Below are positions 24,514 through 31,777 of a stretch of DNA of 31,777 nt, piece by piece. The translations under genes were made by a program, and so were the position numbers. Every line of letters begins with the position of its first letter. Within the stretch, counting starts at the first letter, position 1. This DNA comes from Colivivens sp963626085. Its GTDB lineage: Bacteria; Bacteroidota; Bacteroidia; Bacteroidales; Bacteroidaceae. The notes under the pieces are model-generated. The model was not told the origin of the DNA. It did no database searches and saw only the letters and a list, made by a program, of their open reading frames with translations. Location: NCBI GenBank assembly GCA_963626085.1, contig CAVFVJ010000044.1, positions 1-31,777 on the forward strand, written 5' to 3'.

Positions 24514-25743
24514 GTGAGGAGTGTTATTGCCTTCATATTGGTATTATTGAGCATCGGAATACAGGCAGCGCAGCCGACAACGATGGATGTGGTGGAACGT
24601 AGACAGACAGATTCACTCTGTGTGTCGTTGCTGACATGTTCACCCGGCAACGAAGCGTACACAATGTATGGTCATACGGCAATACGCGTGCATAATCTTG
24701 TCACAGGGAGTGACATTGTCTTCAATTATGGAATGTTCAACTATAGCTCTGACAATTTCCTTTATAAGTTCGTAAGGGGGGAAACGGACTATGTGCTTGG
24801 TGCCGAACCCCTATCCTACTTCATCGAACGCTACAAAGCTAAAGGCAACAGCATTGAGGAACAAGTTCTCAACCTCAGTCAGCAGGAATGCCAAATGACA
24901 TACATTTCACTTCTGGAAAACCTACAGCCACAGAACAGGACATACAGATACAATTGGCTTTACGACAACTGTACCACACGTGCCCGCGACATGATAGAAC
25001 GGTGTATTGATGGTAGGGTCGTGTATAACATACATGACTCCAGAATCACCACAAGGCAGATTCTTCACGATTTCTCAAAGGCAGACCGCTGGATCGAGTT
25101 CGGAGAGAACCTCATACTGGGTTATGAACTGGACACCGCACTGACCTTGCGGCAACAGATGTTCATCCCCTCAAGGTACGCAGCCGATGCTGACAGTGCC
25201 TGTATCGTAAGGAATGACGGACAGACAACACCGATGGTAAGGGAGAAGAACATGCTTGTCACCATTGCCGAGTCTGATGCAAACGAAACAAAAGACAGTC
25301 CGCTTTGGACACTCATATGTATCGCAGTCGTCACAGCCATAGTAGTCATAGTGGAGATTCGTCGCGGAAAGACATACAAATGGTTTGACGCGACACTCCA
25401 ACTGGCAGAAGGACTGACTGGAACACTGATTGCATTCCTGTTCTTCTTCTCCGAACATCCGGGGACAGACTCCAACATGATGATTCTACTGCTCAACCCT
25501 CTTTCGCTTGCATGGGTTCCGCTGTTCATCATGCGCAAGACCAAAACCGTTACCATTGTCATTTTGGCAGAGATTGTGGCATTCGCAGTCACGTTAGTCG
25601 CTCTACCACAGACGTACGACACGGCTGTAGTGCCACTGGTACTCATTTTGCTGTTAAGAGAAGCAGTGAATCTCTTTATACAGAGGAGGAACACACTCCC
25701 TTTTTACAAGACAAAAACAGAAACAAATAAAAAATACAGATAA
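24514..25743 (+). CDS. lnb: Lnb-type lipoprotein N-acyltransferase (DUF4105)
   Basis: The product has 409 aa from a GTG start with a signal sequence (MRSVIAFILVLLSIGIQAAQ). The periplasmic N-terminal domain matches the DUF4105/Lnb domain, a papain-like fold: candidate catalytic His54 in MYGHTAIRV and Cys153 in YDNCTTRARD, with NYGMFNY and FVRGETDYVLG between. The C-terminal part (from about residue 265) has four or five hydrophobic helices (TLICIAVVTAIVVIVEI, GLTGTLIAFLFFF, LNPLSLAWVPLFIM, TVTIVILAEIVAFAVTLVAL). This two-part layout is that of Lnb, reported to N-acylate lipoproteins in Bacteroides, which lack Lnt. The start codon choice follows the signal peptide. The secA ATG follows directly after its TAA. 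Some family members may do other chemistry. Confidence 0.78.
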   Translation: MRSVIAFILVLLSIGIQAAQPTTMDVVERRQTDSLCVSLLTCSPGNEAYTMYGHTAIRVHNLVTGSDIVFNYGMFNYSSDNFLYKFVRGETDYVLGAEPLSYFIERYKAKGNSIEEQVLNLSQQECQMTYISLLENLQPQNRTYRYNWLYDNCTTRARDMIERCIDGRVVYNIHDSRITTRQILHDFSKADRWIEFGENLILGYELDTALTLRQQMFIPSRYAADADSACIVRNDGQTTPMVREKNMLVTIAESDANETKDSPLWTLICIAVVTAIVVIVEIRRGKTYKWFDATLQLAEGLTGTLIAFLFFFSEHPGTDSNMMILLLNPLSLAWVPLFIMRKTKTVTIVILAEIVAFAVTLVALPQTYDTAVVPLVLILLLREAVNLFIQRRNTLPFYKTKTETNKKYR

Positions 25744-28700
25744 ATGGGATTTAATGACATCATGACCAAGCTCTTTGGCAACAAGGCACAGAGAGACATC
25801 AGGGCAATAAAGCCATTCGTGGAGGAAATAAACAGAATCTATCCATCAATGGCGTCATTGTCTAACGACGAGCTCCGTGCCAAGACGCAGGAGCTAAAGA
25901 AAGAGATTCAGGACTCTGCAACAGATTTGAGAAAACAAATCGAGGAAGTCAAGGTACAAATCGAAAAGACTGAGATACAGGACAGAGCACCTCTCTTCGA
26001 GAAGATCGACAAGTTGGAAGCTGAGATTCTTGAGGTGTTCGACAAGAAACTTGACGAGATTATGCCAACGGTGTACGCCATCGTAAAGGACACCTGCAGA
26101 CGATTCCGTGAGGCAAAGTCCATTGAGGACCTGGCACTAACCCCTACCGACTTCGACCGCGAGGCTGTAAGCCGTTACCCTGGAGTTGTGGAGATACAGG
26201 ACGACAAGGTGCTCATACATGAGGTGTATGACGGAGCACCAAACATATGGATTCCATATGACTGCCAAATGTTCGGTGGAGTGGTGTTGCACCAGGGCAA
26301 GATTGCAGAAATGGCAACGGGTGAAGGAAAGACACTTACCTCCATCATGCCTGTCTTCCTCAATGCACTGACGGGTAACGGAGTGCACGTGGTCACCGTC
26401 AACGACTATCTGGCGAAACGAGACTCTGCATGGAACTCACCTGTATTCCTGTTCCACCAGATGAACGTGGACTGCATCGACAAGCACAGACCCAACTCAC
26501 CTGAACGCCGCAGGGCATATCAGGCAGACGTGACCTACGGGACAAACAACGAGTTTGGTTTTGACTATCTGCGCGACAATATGGCAATGCGTCCAGAAGA
26601 CCTCGTACAGCGAATACACAACTATGCGATTGTCGACGAGGTAGACTCGGTACTTATCGACGACGCACGTACACCACTCATCATATCAGGTCCTATACCC
26701 AAGGGTGACGACCAGATGTTCAACGACTTCTGTCCATATATCGAAAAACTGGTGGAAGTACAACGCAAACAAGCCACACAGTATCTTGCAGAGGCAAAGA
26801 AACTCATCGACAGCGATGACCAGAAAGACATCGAAGCAGGATTCCTCTCGCTCTTCCGCGCATACAAAGCACTGCCGAAGAACAAGGCTCTCATCAAATA
26901 CCTGTCTGAGCCAGGCATCAAGACTGGCCTGCTGAAGACTGAGGGGGTTTATATGGAGAACAACAACAGACGTATGCCTGAGGCTGTTGAACCACTGTTC
27001 TTCGTATGTGACGAGAAGCAGAAGTCTGTTGAGATGACGGACAAGGGAAACCAACTGATTGCAGACATTGTGAAGGACGACAAGTTCTTCGTATTACCAG
27101 ACATCACCACTGAACTGTCCGACCTTGAGGGATTGCATCTGCCAGAAGAGGAGTACCTTGCGAAGAAAGACGAGCTCATGCAGGACTACGCCATGAAGAG
27201 TGAGCGTGTGCACACCATGCAGCAACTGCTTAAAGCGTACACCATGTTCGAGATTGATGACGACTATGTGGTAATCGACGGAGAGGTGAAGATTGTGGAC
27301 GAACAGACTGGACGTATCATGGAAGGTCGCCGTTGGTCTGACGGACTCCACCAAGCGGTCGAAGCAAAGGAACACGTGAAGGTAGAGGCTGCCACACAGA
27401 CATACGCTACCATCACACTACAGAACTACTTCCGTATGTACCATAAGTTGGCAGGTATGACTGGTACTGCCATCACAGAGGCTGGTGAGTTTTGGGACAT
27501 CTACAAACTGGATGTGGTGGAGATTCCAACCAATGTACCAGTGATACGTGACGACCAGAACGACCGAGTGTACAAGACCAACCGTGAGAAGTACAAGGCT
27601 GTCATCGAGGAGATCGAGAAACTGGTGGCACAAGGCAGACCTGTACTTGTGGGTACAACCTCAGTGGAGATATCCGAGATGCTCAGTAAGATGCTCAGCA
27701 TGCGCAAGATTCAGCACAGCGTACTGAATGCTAAACTGCATGCAAAAGAGGCAGAAATTGTAAAGGAAGCCGGTCAGACTGGACGTGTCACCATCGCAAC
27801 CAACATGGCAGGACGTGGTACCGACATCAAGTTGTCCGCAGAAGTCAAGGCTGCTGGCGGACTCGCCATCATCGGAACGGAACGTCATGAGAGCCGTCGT
27901 GTGGACCGTCAGCTGCGAGGACGTGCAGGACGACAAGGTGACCCAGGTTCATCTGTTTTCTTTGTCAGTCTGGAAGACAAGCTGATGCGTCTGTTCGCAT
28001 CCGACCGTATATCAAAGATAATGGACCGCATGGGCTTTGAGGAAGGCGAGGTTATTGAACACCCGATGATCAACAAGTCTATCGAGCGTGCCCAGAAGAA
28101 GGTGGAAGAGAACAACTTCGGTGTACGTAAGCGTCTGCTGGAGTACGACGATGTGATGAACAAGCAGAGGAAAGTGATTTACGAACGTCGTCGCCACGCT
28201 CTCATGGGTGAGCGTATCGGAATGGATATATCCAACATCATCTGGGATCGTGTGTACAAGGCTATCATGGACAATGACTACGAAGGATGCAAGGAGTCGT
28301 TCTTCCGTCTGTTCTCCATGGAAGCACCGTTCACTCAGAAGGAGTTCGAGGACAACCGCGAGAAACTGCTCGACAGTACCTATGACACCGTACTTGCAAA
28401 TTTCAAGGCACGCGACGAACGCATTGCCTCAACCGCATGGCCTGTGGTGAAGGATGTGTACGAGACCAAGGGCAACATGTATGAGAACATTCTCATTCCA
28501 CTTACCGATGGCCGTCGTGTGTACCAGATATCACTCCCGCTGAAAGAGACCTACGAGAAGGAAGCCAAGAACATATTCATGTCGTTCGAGAAACTGATTC
28601 TGCTCCACACCATCGATGAGGCATGGCAGGAGAACCTGCGACAGTTGGACGAGTTGAAGCACTCTGTACAGAACGCCAGCTACGAGCAGAAAGACCCGTT

Positions 28701-29058
28701 GCTGATATTCAAGCTTGAGTCTGTGAATTTGTTCGACAACATGATAAACGAAATCAATGACGGCACCATATCAGTTCTGATGCGTTGCAGTCTGCCTGTC
28801 TCCAATCAAGAGCAGGTGAGTCAGGCTCCAGCACAACCACGCGCTCCGCGTCAGCCACAATATGTGGAGTCTAAACAAGACCTAAGCGAACCGTCTGAGG
28901 TACAAAAGGGAATGCAACGTGCTGCTGCCACTGACACACGAGGTCCACAGCAGCAAGTCCAGACCATCCGCAATGAAGGTCCGAAGATTGGCCGCAACGA
29001 CCCATGTCCTTGTGGTTCAGGAAAGAAATTCAAGAACTGTCACGGTAAAGGTCTATGA
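25744..29058 (+). CDS. secA: Preprotein translocase ATPase SecA
   Basis: SecA drives post-translational export through SecYEG. The 1104-aa protein is long, as usual in Bacteroidota. It has an N-terminal region with an inserted coiled stretch (about residues 40-115), Walker A MATGEGKT (190-197), Walker B with VDEVDSVLIDDARTPLIISG, the TYGTNNEFGFDYLRDN motif, GMTGTA, TNMAGRGTDIKL, RQLRGRAGRQGDPGSS and the helical scaffold/wing domains. A Pro/Gln-rich linker (about 1025-1080) leads to a C-terminal zinc-binding SEC-C motif, CPCGSGKKFKNCH (Cys1088, Cys1090, Cys1099, His1100). It starts immediately after the lnb stop codon, with no intervening base, indicating cotranscription. A hairpin closes the unit. 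Confidence 0.98.
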   Translation: MGFNDIMTKLFGNKAQRDIRAIKPFVEEINRIYPSMASLSNDELRAKTQELKKEIQDSATDLRKQIEEVKVQIEKTEIQDRAPLFEKIDKLEAEILEVFDKKLDEIMPTVYAIVKDTCRRFREAKSIEDLALTPTDFDREAVSRYPGVVEIQDDKVLIHEVYDGAPNIWIPYDCQMFGGVVLHQGKIAEMATGEGKTLTSIMPVFLNALTGNGVHVVTVNDYLAKRDSAWNSPVFLFHQMNVDCIDKHRPNSPERRRAYQADVTYGTNNEFGFDYLRDNMAMRPEDLVQRIHNYAIVDEVDSVLIDDARTPLIISGPIPKGDDQMFNDFCPYIEKLVEVQRKQATQYLAEAKKLIDSDDQKDIEAGFLSLFRAYKALPKNKALIKYLSEPGIKTGLLKTEGVYMENNNRRMPEAVEPLFFVCDEKQKSVEMTDKGNQLIADIVKDDKFFVLPDITTELSDLEGLHLPEEEYLAKKDELMQDYAMKSERVHTMQQLLKAYTMFEIDDDYVVIDGEVKIVDEQTGRIMEGRRWSDGLHQAVEAKEHVKVEAATQTYATITLQNYFRMYHKLAGMTGTAITEAGEFWDIYKLDVVEIPTNVPVIRDDQNDRVYKTNREKYKAVIEEIEKLVAQGRPVLVGTTSVEISEMLSKMLSMRKIQHSVLNAKLHAKEAEIVKEAGQTGRVTIATNMAGRGTDIKLSAEVKAAGGLAIIGTERHESRRVDRQLRGRAGRQGDPGSSVFFVSLEDKLMRLFASDRISKIMDRMGFEEGEVIEHPMINKSIERAQKKVEENNFGVRKRLLEYDDVMNKQRKVIYERRRHALMGERIGMDISNIIWDRVYKAIMDNDYEGCKESFFRLFSMEAPFTQKEFEDNREKLLDSTYDTVLANFKARDERIASTAWPVVKDVYETKGNMYENILIPLTDGRRVYQISLPLKETYEKEAKNIFMSFEKLILLHTIDEAWQENLRQLDELKHSVQNASYEQKDPLLIFKLESVNLFDNMINEINDGTISVLMRCSLPVSNQEQVSQAPAQPRAPRQPQYVESKQDLSEPSEVQKGMQRAAATDTRGPQQQVQTIRNEGPKIGRNDPCPCGSGKKFKNCHGKGL

Positions 29059-29075
29059 TGACTGAACCTTAAATT

Positions 29076-29107
29076 CGTAACATACACTGGTGTCAGTGTA
29101 TGTTACG
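29076..29107. terminator. Hairpin between convergent secA and mltG
   Basis: A perfect 13-bp inverted repeat, CGTAACATACACT (29076-29088) with AGTGTATGTTACG (29095-29107), has a 6-base loop. Neither side has a strong U-run, so it may act weakly, with a partner factor, or as an mRNA 3' end protector. The mltG stop codon (29093-29095) straddles the loop and right arm. Confidence 0.7.
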
Positions 29108-30121
29108 TTCATTCAACGCCCGAGCGTACTTGCGTGCATTTACAGAATGTTCCTTGTATGTCCGGGCGAAATTGTGTGTACCCGAGAAGTCCTCCTTGGC
29201 ACACATATAAAGATAGTCGTTATGTTCATAGTTCAGCACTGCATCTATCCCAGCAATTGAGGGTATGAATATCGGACCCGGTGGCAGTCCCTGTACCTTA
29301 TATGTATTATAAGGAGAGTCCGATTCCAACATCTCCTCCGTCACACGCCTCACACTGAAGTCACCGTTGGCAAAGATGGCGGTCGGGCAACTCTGTAGCA
29401 GCAATCCCTTGTTCATACGGTTAATGTACAGTCCGGCTATACGGGGTTTCTCCCCATTGTTTGCAGTCTCACAATCCACGATGCTGGCAAGCGTCACCAC
29501 TTCGTCTTCCGACAGCCTGGCTTCCTTGGCCTTTGCCCTGCGCTCTTCTGTCCAAAACTTCCTATTCTCACTGTACATTCTACTTACAAGGTCTTCAGGA
29601 GAGATATCCCAGTACACCTCGTAGGTATTTGGAATGAACAACGCAGGAAATGTCTCCTTGGTACGTCCGACCGACTGCCATGTCACCGAATCATTGAACA
29701 TGTGGGACAGCGTAACACTGTCCACCATCAATTTGGACGCGAGCCGTCCTGCCAACTGTTCGGTGGTACGTACAGATGGAACGACTAATCTCACAGGTAG
29801 GGTCACATGTCCTCTGAGATGCCGGAAGAGAGTAAGCGTCGACAGGTTGGACGACAGTTCATATTTACCAGTACGGATATGCTCATCATACCCGCTCAAC
29901 GTTGCCATGAGGTTGAACATAAGTATGGACACGCCCACATCCGCCTTGTCAATCTTGTACGCCACACTATCAAGGTTATCATCACTGTCGACATACAGAT
30001 AAGTTGTCTGACTGCATGACAACGGTTTGAGCAAACCATACGACAAAACGAGTACAATCGTAATAATTAATGTCAATATCGCAAATAAAACATACTTTTT
30101 CCTACCCAGTCCTTTTCCCAT
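29093..30121 (-). CDS. mltG: Endolytic murein transglycosylase MltG (YceG family)
   Basis: MltG cuts nascent peptidoglycan glycan strands from the inner membrane. The ATG at 30121 gives 342 aa, close to the usual length, with one N-terminal membrane helix (YVLFAILTLIITIVLVLSYG) and the YceG domain in the periplasm. A TTG-initiated 13-residue extension is rejected because the promoter box lies in it. Family motifs are LFIPNTYEVYWDISPEDL, LASIVDCET (with Glu218 as the likely catalytic residue), AGLYINRMNKGLLLQSCPT and SPYNTYKVQGLPPGPIFIPS. Two Cys substitutions occur in these conserved motifs: the usual pattern is roughly VE(K/E)ET and LQxDPT. It converges on secA and diverges from the GH51 gene. 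Confidence 0.93.
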   Translation of the reverse strand: MGKGLGRKKYVLFAILTLIITIVLVLSYGLLKPLSCSQTTYLYVDSDDNLDSVAYKIDKADVGVSILMFNLMATLSGYDEHIRTGKYELSSNLSTLTLFRHLRGHVTLPVRLVVPSVRTTEQLAGRLASKLMVDSVTLSHMFNDSVTWQSVGRTKETFPALFIPNTYEVYWDISPEDLVSRMYSENRKFWTEERRAKAKEARLSEDEVVTLASIVDCETANNGEKPRIAGLYINRMNKGLLLQSCPTAIFANGDFSVRRVTEEMLESDSPYNTYKVQGLPPGPIFIPSIAGIDAVLNYEHNDYLYMCAKEDFSGTHNFARTYKEHSVNARKYARALNERNIH

Positions 30122-30135
30122 TACAATTAATTTCT

Positions 30136-30143
30136 TAACTTTG
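30136..30143 (+). promoter_or_regulatory. Putative -7 promoter element for the GH51 gene
   Basis: TAACTTTG is an exact TAnnTTTG match, 45 bases before the ATG at 30189. TTTT at 30113-30116 lies exactly 19 bases upstream, one mismatch from the -33 TTTG. It is only 4 bases from the opposing mltG box. Confidence 0.6.
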
Positions 30144-30147
30144 TCGG

Positions 30148-30155
30148 CAAAGGTA
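30148..30155 (-). promoter_or_regulatory. Putative -7 promoter element for mltG
   Basis: The minus strand reads TACCTTTG, an exact TAnnTTTG match, 26 bases before the mltG ATG. It interlocks with the GH51 promoter: each predicted start site falls next to the other's -7 box. Confidence 0.6.
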
Positions 30156-30188
30156 GACAAATTTTACGAAAACCAATAATAACACTAC

Positions 30189-31745
30189 ATGAAAACAATT
30201 GGATTTGCCGTAGCATTGGCTCTGTCAATGCCTCTGTCGGCACAGAAGGAAGCATCGGTCACCCTGAAGACTAAGGATGCCAAGGAAGTCATCAACAAGG
30301 AGATTTACGGACAGTTCGCCGAACACCTCGGCACATGTATCTACGGAGGACTATGGGTCGGCAAGGACTCCAAGATTCCAAACACACAAGGGTATCGTAA
30401 TGATGTGCTTCAGGCACTGAAAGACATCAAAGTACCAGTGATGCGCTGGCCTGGCGGTTGCTTTGCCGACGAGTACCACTGGATGGACGGAATCGGTCCG
30501 CAGGAGCAGCGTCCGCGTATGGTAAACAACAACTGGGGCGGCACCGTGGAGGACAACAGTTTCGGAACTCACGAGTTCCTCAACCTCTGCGAATTGCTCG
30601 ACTGTGAACCTTATGTCAGCATGAACGTGGGTAGTGGTAGTGTCGAAGAAGCAGCCAAGTGGGTTGAGTACATGACTGCCAAGGACGGCCCGATGGCAAA
30701 ACTGCGCAAGCAGAACGGACGTGAACAACCATGGAAGGTGAAATACATCGGTGTAGGCAACGAGAGCTGGGGTTGCGGTGGTAACATGCGTCCAGAATAC
30801 TATGCAGACCTATACAGGCGTTATCAGACTTATTGCCGCGAATACAACGGGAACAAGCTCTATAAGATAGCGTCCGGTGCCAGCGACTACGACTATAATT
30901 GGACAGAGACTCTTATGAAGCAGGTGGGCAACCGCATGAAAGGTCTGTCACTGCACTACTACACATGCTACACATGGAACGGAAGCAAGGGCAGTGCCAC
31001 CAACTTCGACGACAAGCAGTACTACTGGACCATCGCTAAGTGCGGCACGGGCATTGAGGAGATACTCAAGAAGCATATCGCCATCATGGACAAATACGAC
31101 TCGCGCAACCGCATCGACCTGTTGGTTGACGAATGGGGCACATGGTGGGACGAAGAGCCAGGCAGTGTGAAAGGTCACCTCTACCAACAGAACACCATGC
31201 GTGACGCCATGGTTGCAGCATTCTCACTCAATGTGTTCCACCAATACACCAAGAGGGTGAAGATGTGCAACATCGCCCAGGTTGCTAATGTACTTCAAAG
31301 CATGGTACTAACCAAGGACGACAAGATGGTGCTTACCCCCACCTACTACGTATTCAAGATGTACGTACCCAACATGGGGGCTGTGAACATTCCGCTGGAC
31401 GTACAGAGCGAGACATTCGAGGCTGAGAACGAAAAGGACAGAAACCATAACCGCATATCCAACTATGTCAGTGCTTCCGCATCTAAGATGAGCGACGGCA
31501 CAGTCAACATCAACCTCGCCAACGCCAATTTGAAGGACGGAGTGAAGGTTAAGGTCAGTCTCGACGGCATCCCAGGTAAAGTACACAACGCCCAGATACT
31601 TGTCTCAGACAATATCAAAGACCACAACACATTTGACAATCCCGACAAGGTGACAGTCCGCGAGTTCAAGAAAGCGAAGATATCCAACGGAACTCTCACT
31701 GTAGAAATGCCAGCGGCATCAATCGTGTGTCTGCAAATCAAATGA
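30189..31745 (+). CDS. Secreted GH51 alpha-L-arabinofuranosidase
   Basis: The enzyme should release arabinofuranosyl side groups from arabinans or arabinoxylans. The 518-aa product begins with a signal peptide (MKTIGFAVALALSMPLSAQ). It shows GH51 motifs: IYGQFAEHLGTCIYGGLWVG, MRWPGGCFADEYHWMDGIGP and NNWGGTVEDNSFGTHEFL. The acid/base Glu is in GVGNESWGCGG and the nucleophile Glu in LLVDEWGTWWDE, followed by RDAMVAAFSLNVFHQYTKRV and the C-terminal beta-sandwich. Length is typical. No other arabinan-degrading or SusCD genes are visible, though the window ends 32 bases after the stop. With the GH27 gene it makes two secreted hemicellulose/pectin side-chain enzymes embedded in a housekeeping region. 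Confidence 0.94.
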   Translation: MKTIGFAVALALSMPLSAQKEASVTLKTKDAKEVINKEIYGQFAEHLGTCIYGGLWVGKDSKIPNTQGYRNDVLQALKDIKVPVMRWPGGCFADEYHWMDGIGPQEQRPRMVNNNWGGTVEDNSFGTHEFLNLCELLDCEPYVSMNVGSGSVEEAAKWVEYMTAKDGPMAKLRKQNGREQPWKVKYIGVGNESWGCGGNMRPEYYADLYRRYQTYCREYNGNKLYKIASGASDYDYNWTETLMKQVGNRMKGLSLHYYTCYTWNGSKGSATNFDDKQYYWTIAKCGTGIEEILKKHIAIMDKYDSRNRIDLLVDEWGTWWDEEPGSVKGHLYQQNTMRDAMVAAFSLNVFHQYTKRVKMCNIAQVANVLQSMVLTKDDKMVLTPTYYVFKMYVPNMGAVNIPLDVQSETFEAENEKDRNHNRISNYVSASASKMSDGTVNINLANANLKDGVKVKVSLDGIPGKVHNAQILVSDNIKDHNTFDNPDKVTVREFKKAKISNGTLTVEMPAASIVCLQIK

Positions 31746-31777
31746 CACATATACGAACGCTTTACACACTCATCTAC

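Noticed and set aside
30122..30160. TTG-initiated N-terminal extension of mltG
   Set aside because: The predicted -7 box for mltG lies within it; the ATG at 30121 gives normal length and topology.
1..31777. CRISPR arrays, tRNAs, insertion sequences, toxin-antitoxin or phage-defence genes
   Set aside because: I looked for spaced direct repeats, cloverleaf-like intergenic segments, transposase motifs and compact gene pairs of unknown function in the gaps, and found none. All gaps are below 300 bases and are accounted for by promoters, terminators or plain AT-rich sequence.

Overview
The window looks like a chromosomal segment from a member of the Bacteroidales, most likely Prevotella-like. The evidence is: many upstream boxes matching the Bacteroidota -7 element TAnnTTTG in place of a sigma70 -10/-35 pair; an RprX/RprY two-component pair; a divergent second elongation factor G of the Bacteroides EF-G2 type; an Lnb-type lipoprotein N-acyltransferase; a DUF3078 outer-membrane protein; a long (1104 aa) SecA with a SEC-C tail; and secreted GH27 and GH51 enzymes. 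I see no tRNA, rRNA, CRISPR array, insertion sequence, phage gene or integrase. No intergenic stretch exceeds 300 bases. This is a dense, mostly core-genome region.

Layout. (1) 1-4.2 kb: mnmE (minus) diverges from a secreted GH27 alpha-galactosidase with a CBM-like domain, followed by an orphan FecCD-type permease and a strong terminator. (2) 4.2-9.2 kb: a tight run of prfC (RF3), tsaC (tRNA t6A synthesis), a ClC chloride channel/antiporter with CBS domains, and fmt. (3) 9.2-10.5 kb: an ECF-type sigma factor, then a small lipoprotein gene broken by an apparent one-base frameshift, then a terminator. (4) 10.5-14.1 kb: hemW and an EF-G2-like translation factor whose GTPase motifs are altered. 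(5) 14.1-17.4 kb: rprX-rprY, converging on a membrane-anchored FGE-fold protein across a perfect 14-bp hairpin. (6) 17.5-23.7 kb: a likely operon of LacI-family regulator, uvrB, BASS-family transporter, DUF3078 protein and TRIC-type channel. (7) 23.7-29.1 kb: a small secreted protein of unknown function, a long inverted repeat, then lnb and secA with no intervening base. (8) 29.1-31.7 kb: mltG (minus), convergent with secA and divergent from a secreted GH51 arabinofuranosidase.

Themes. Translation and tRNA modification (mnmE, prfC, tsaC, fmt, EF-G2) and envelope biogenesis (secA, lnb, mltG, DUF3078) dominate. The points most worth a second look are the EF-G2 active-site changes, the broken lipoprotein gene, interlocked divergent promoters between mltG and the GH51 gene, an apparently leaderless promoter for prfC, the structured repeat before lnb-secA, and the FGE-like protein lacking one catalytic cysteine. 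I did not find a convincing novel multi-gene system. All family calls come from reading motifs, without database searches.
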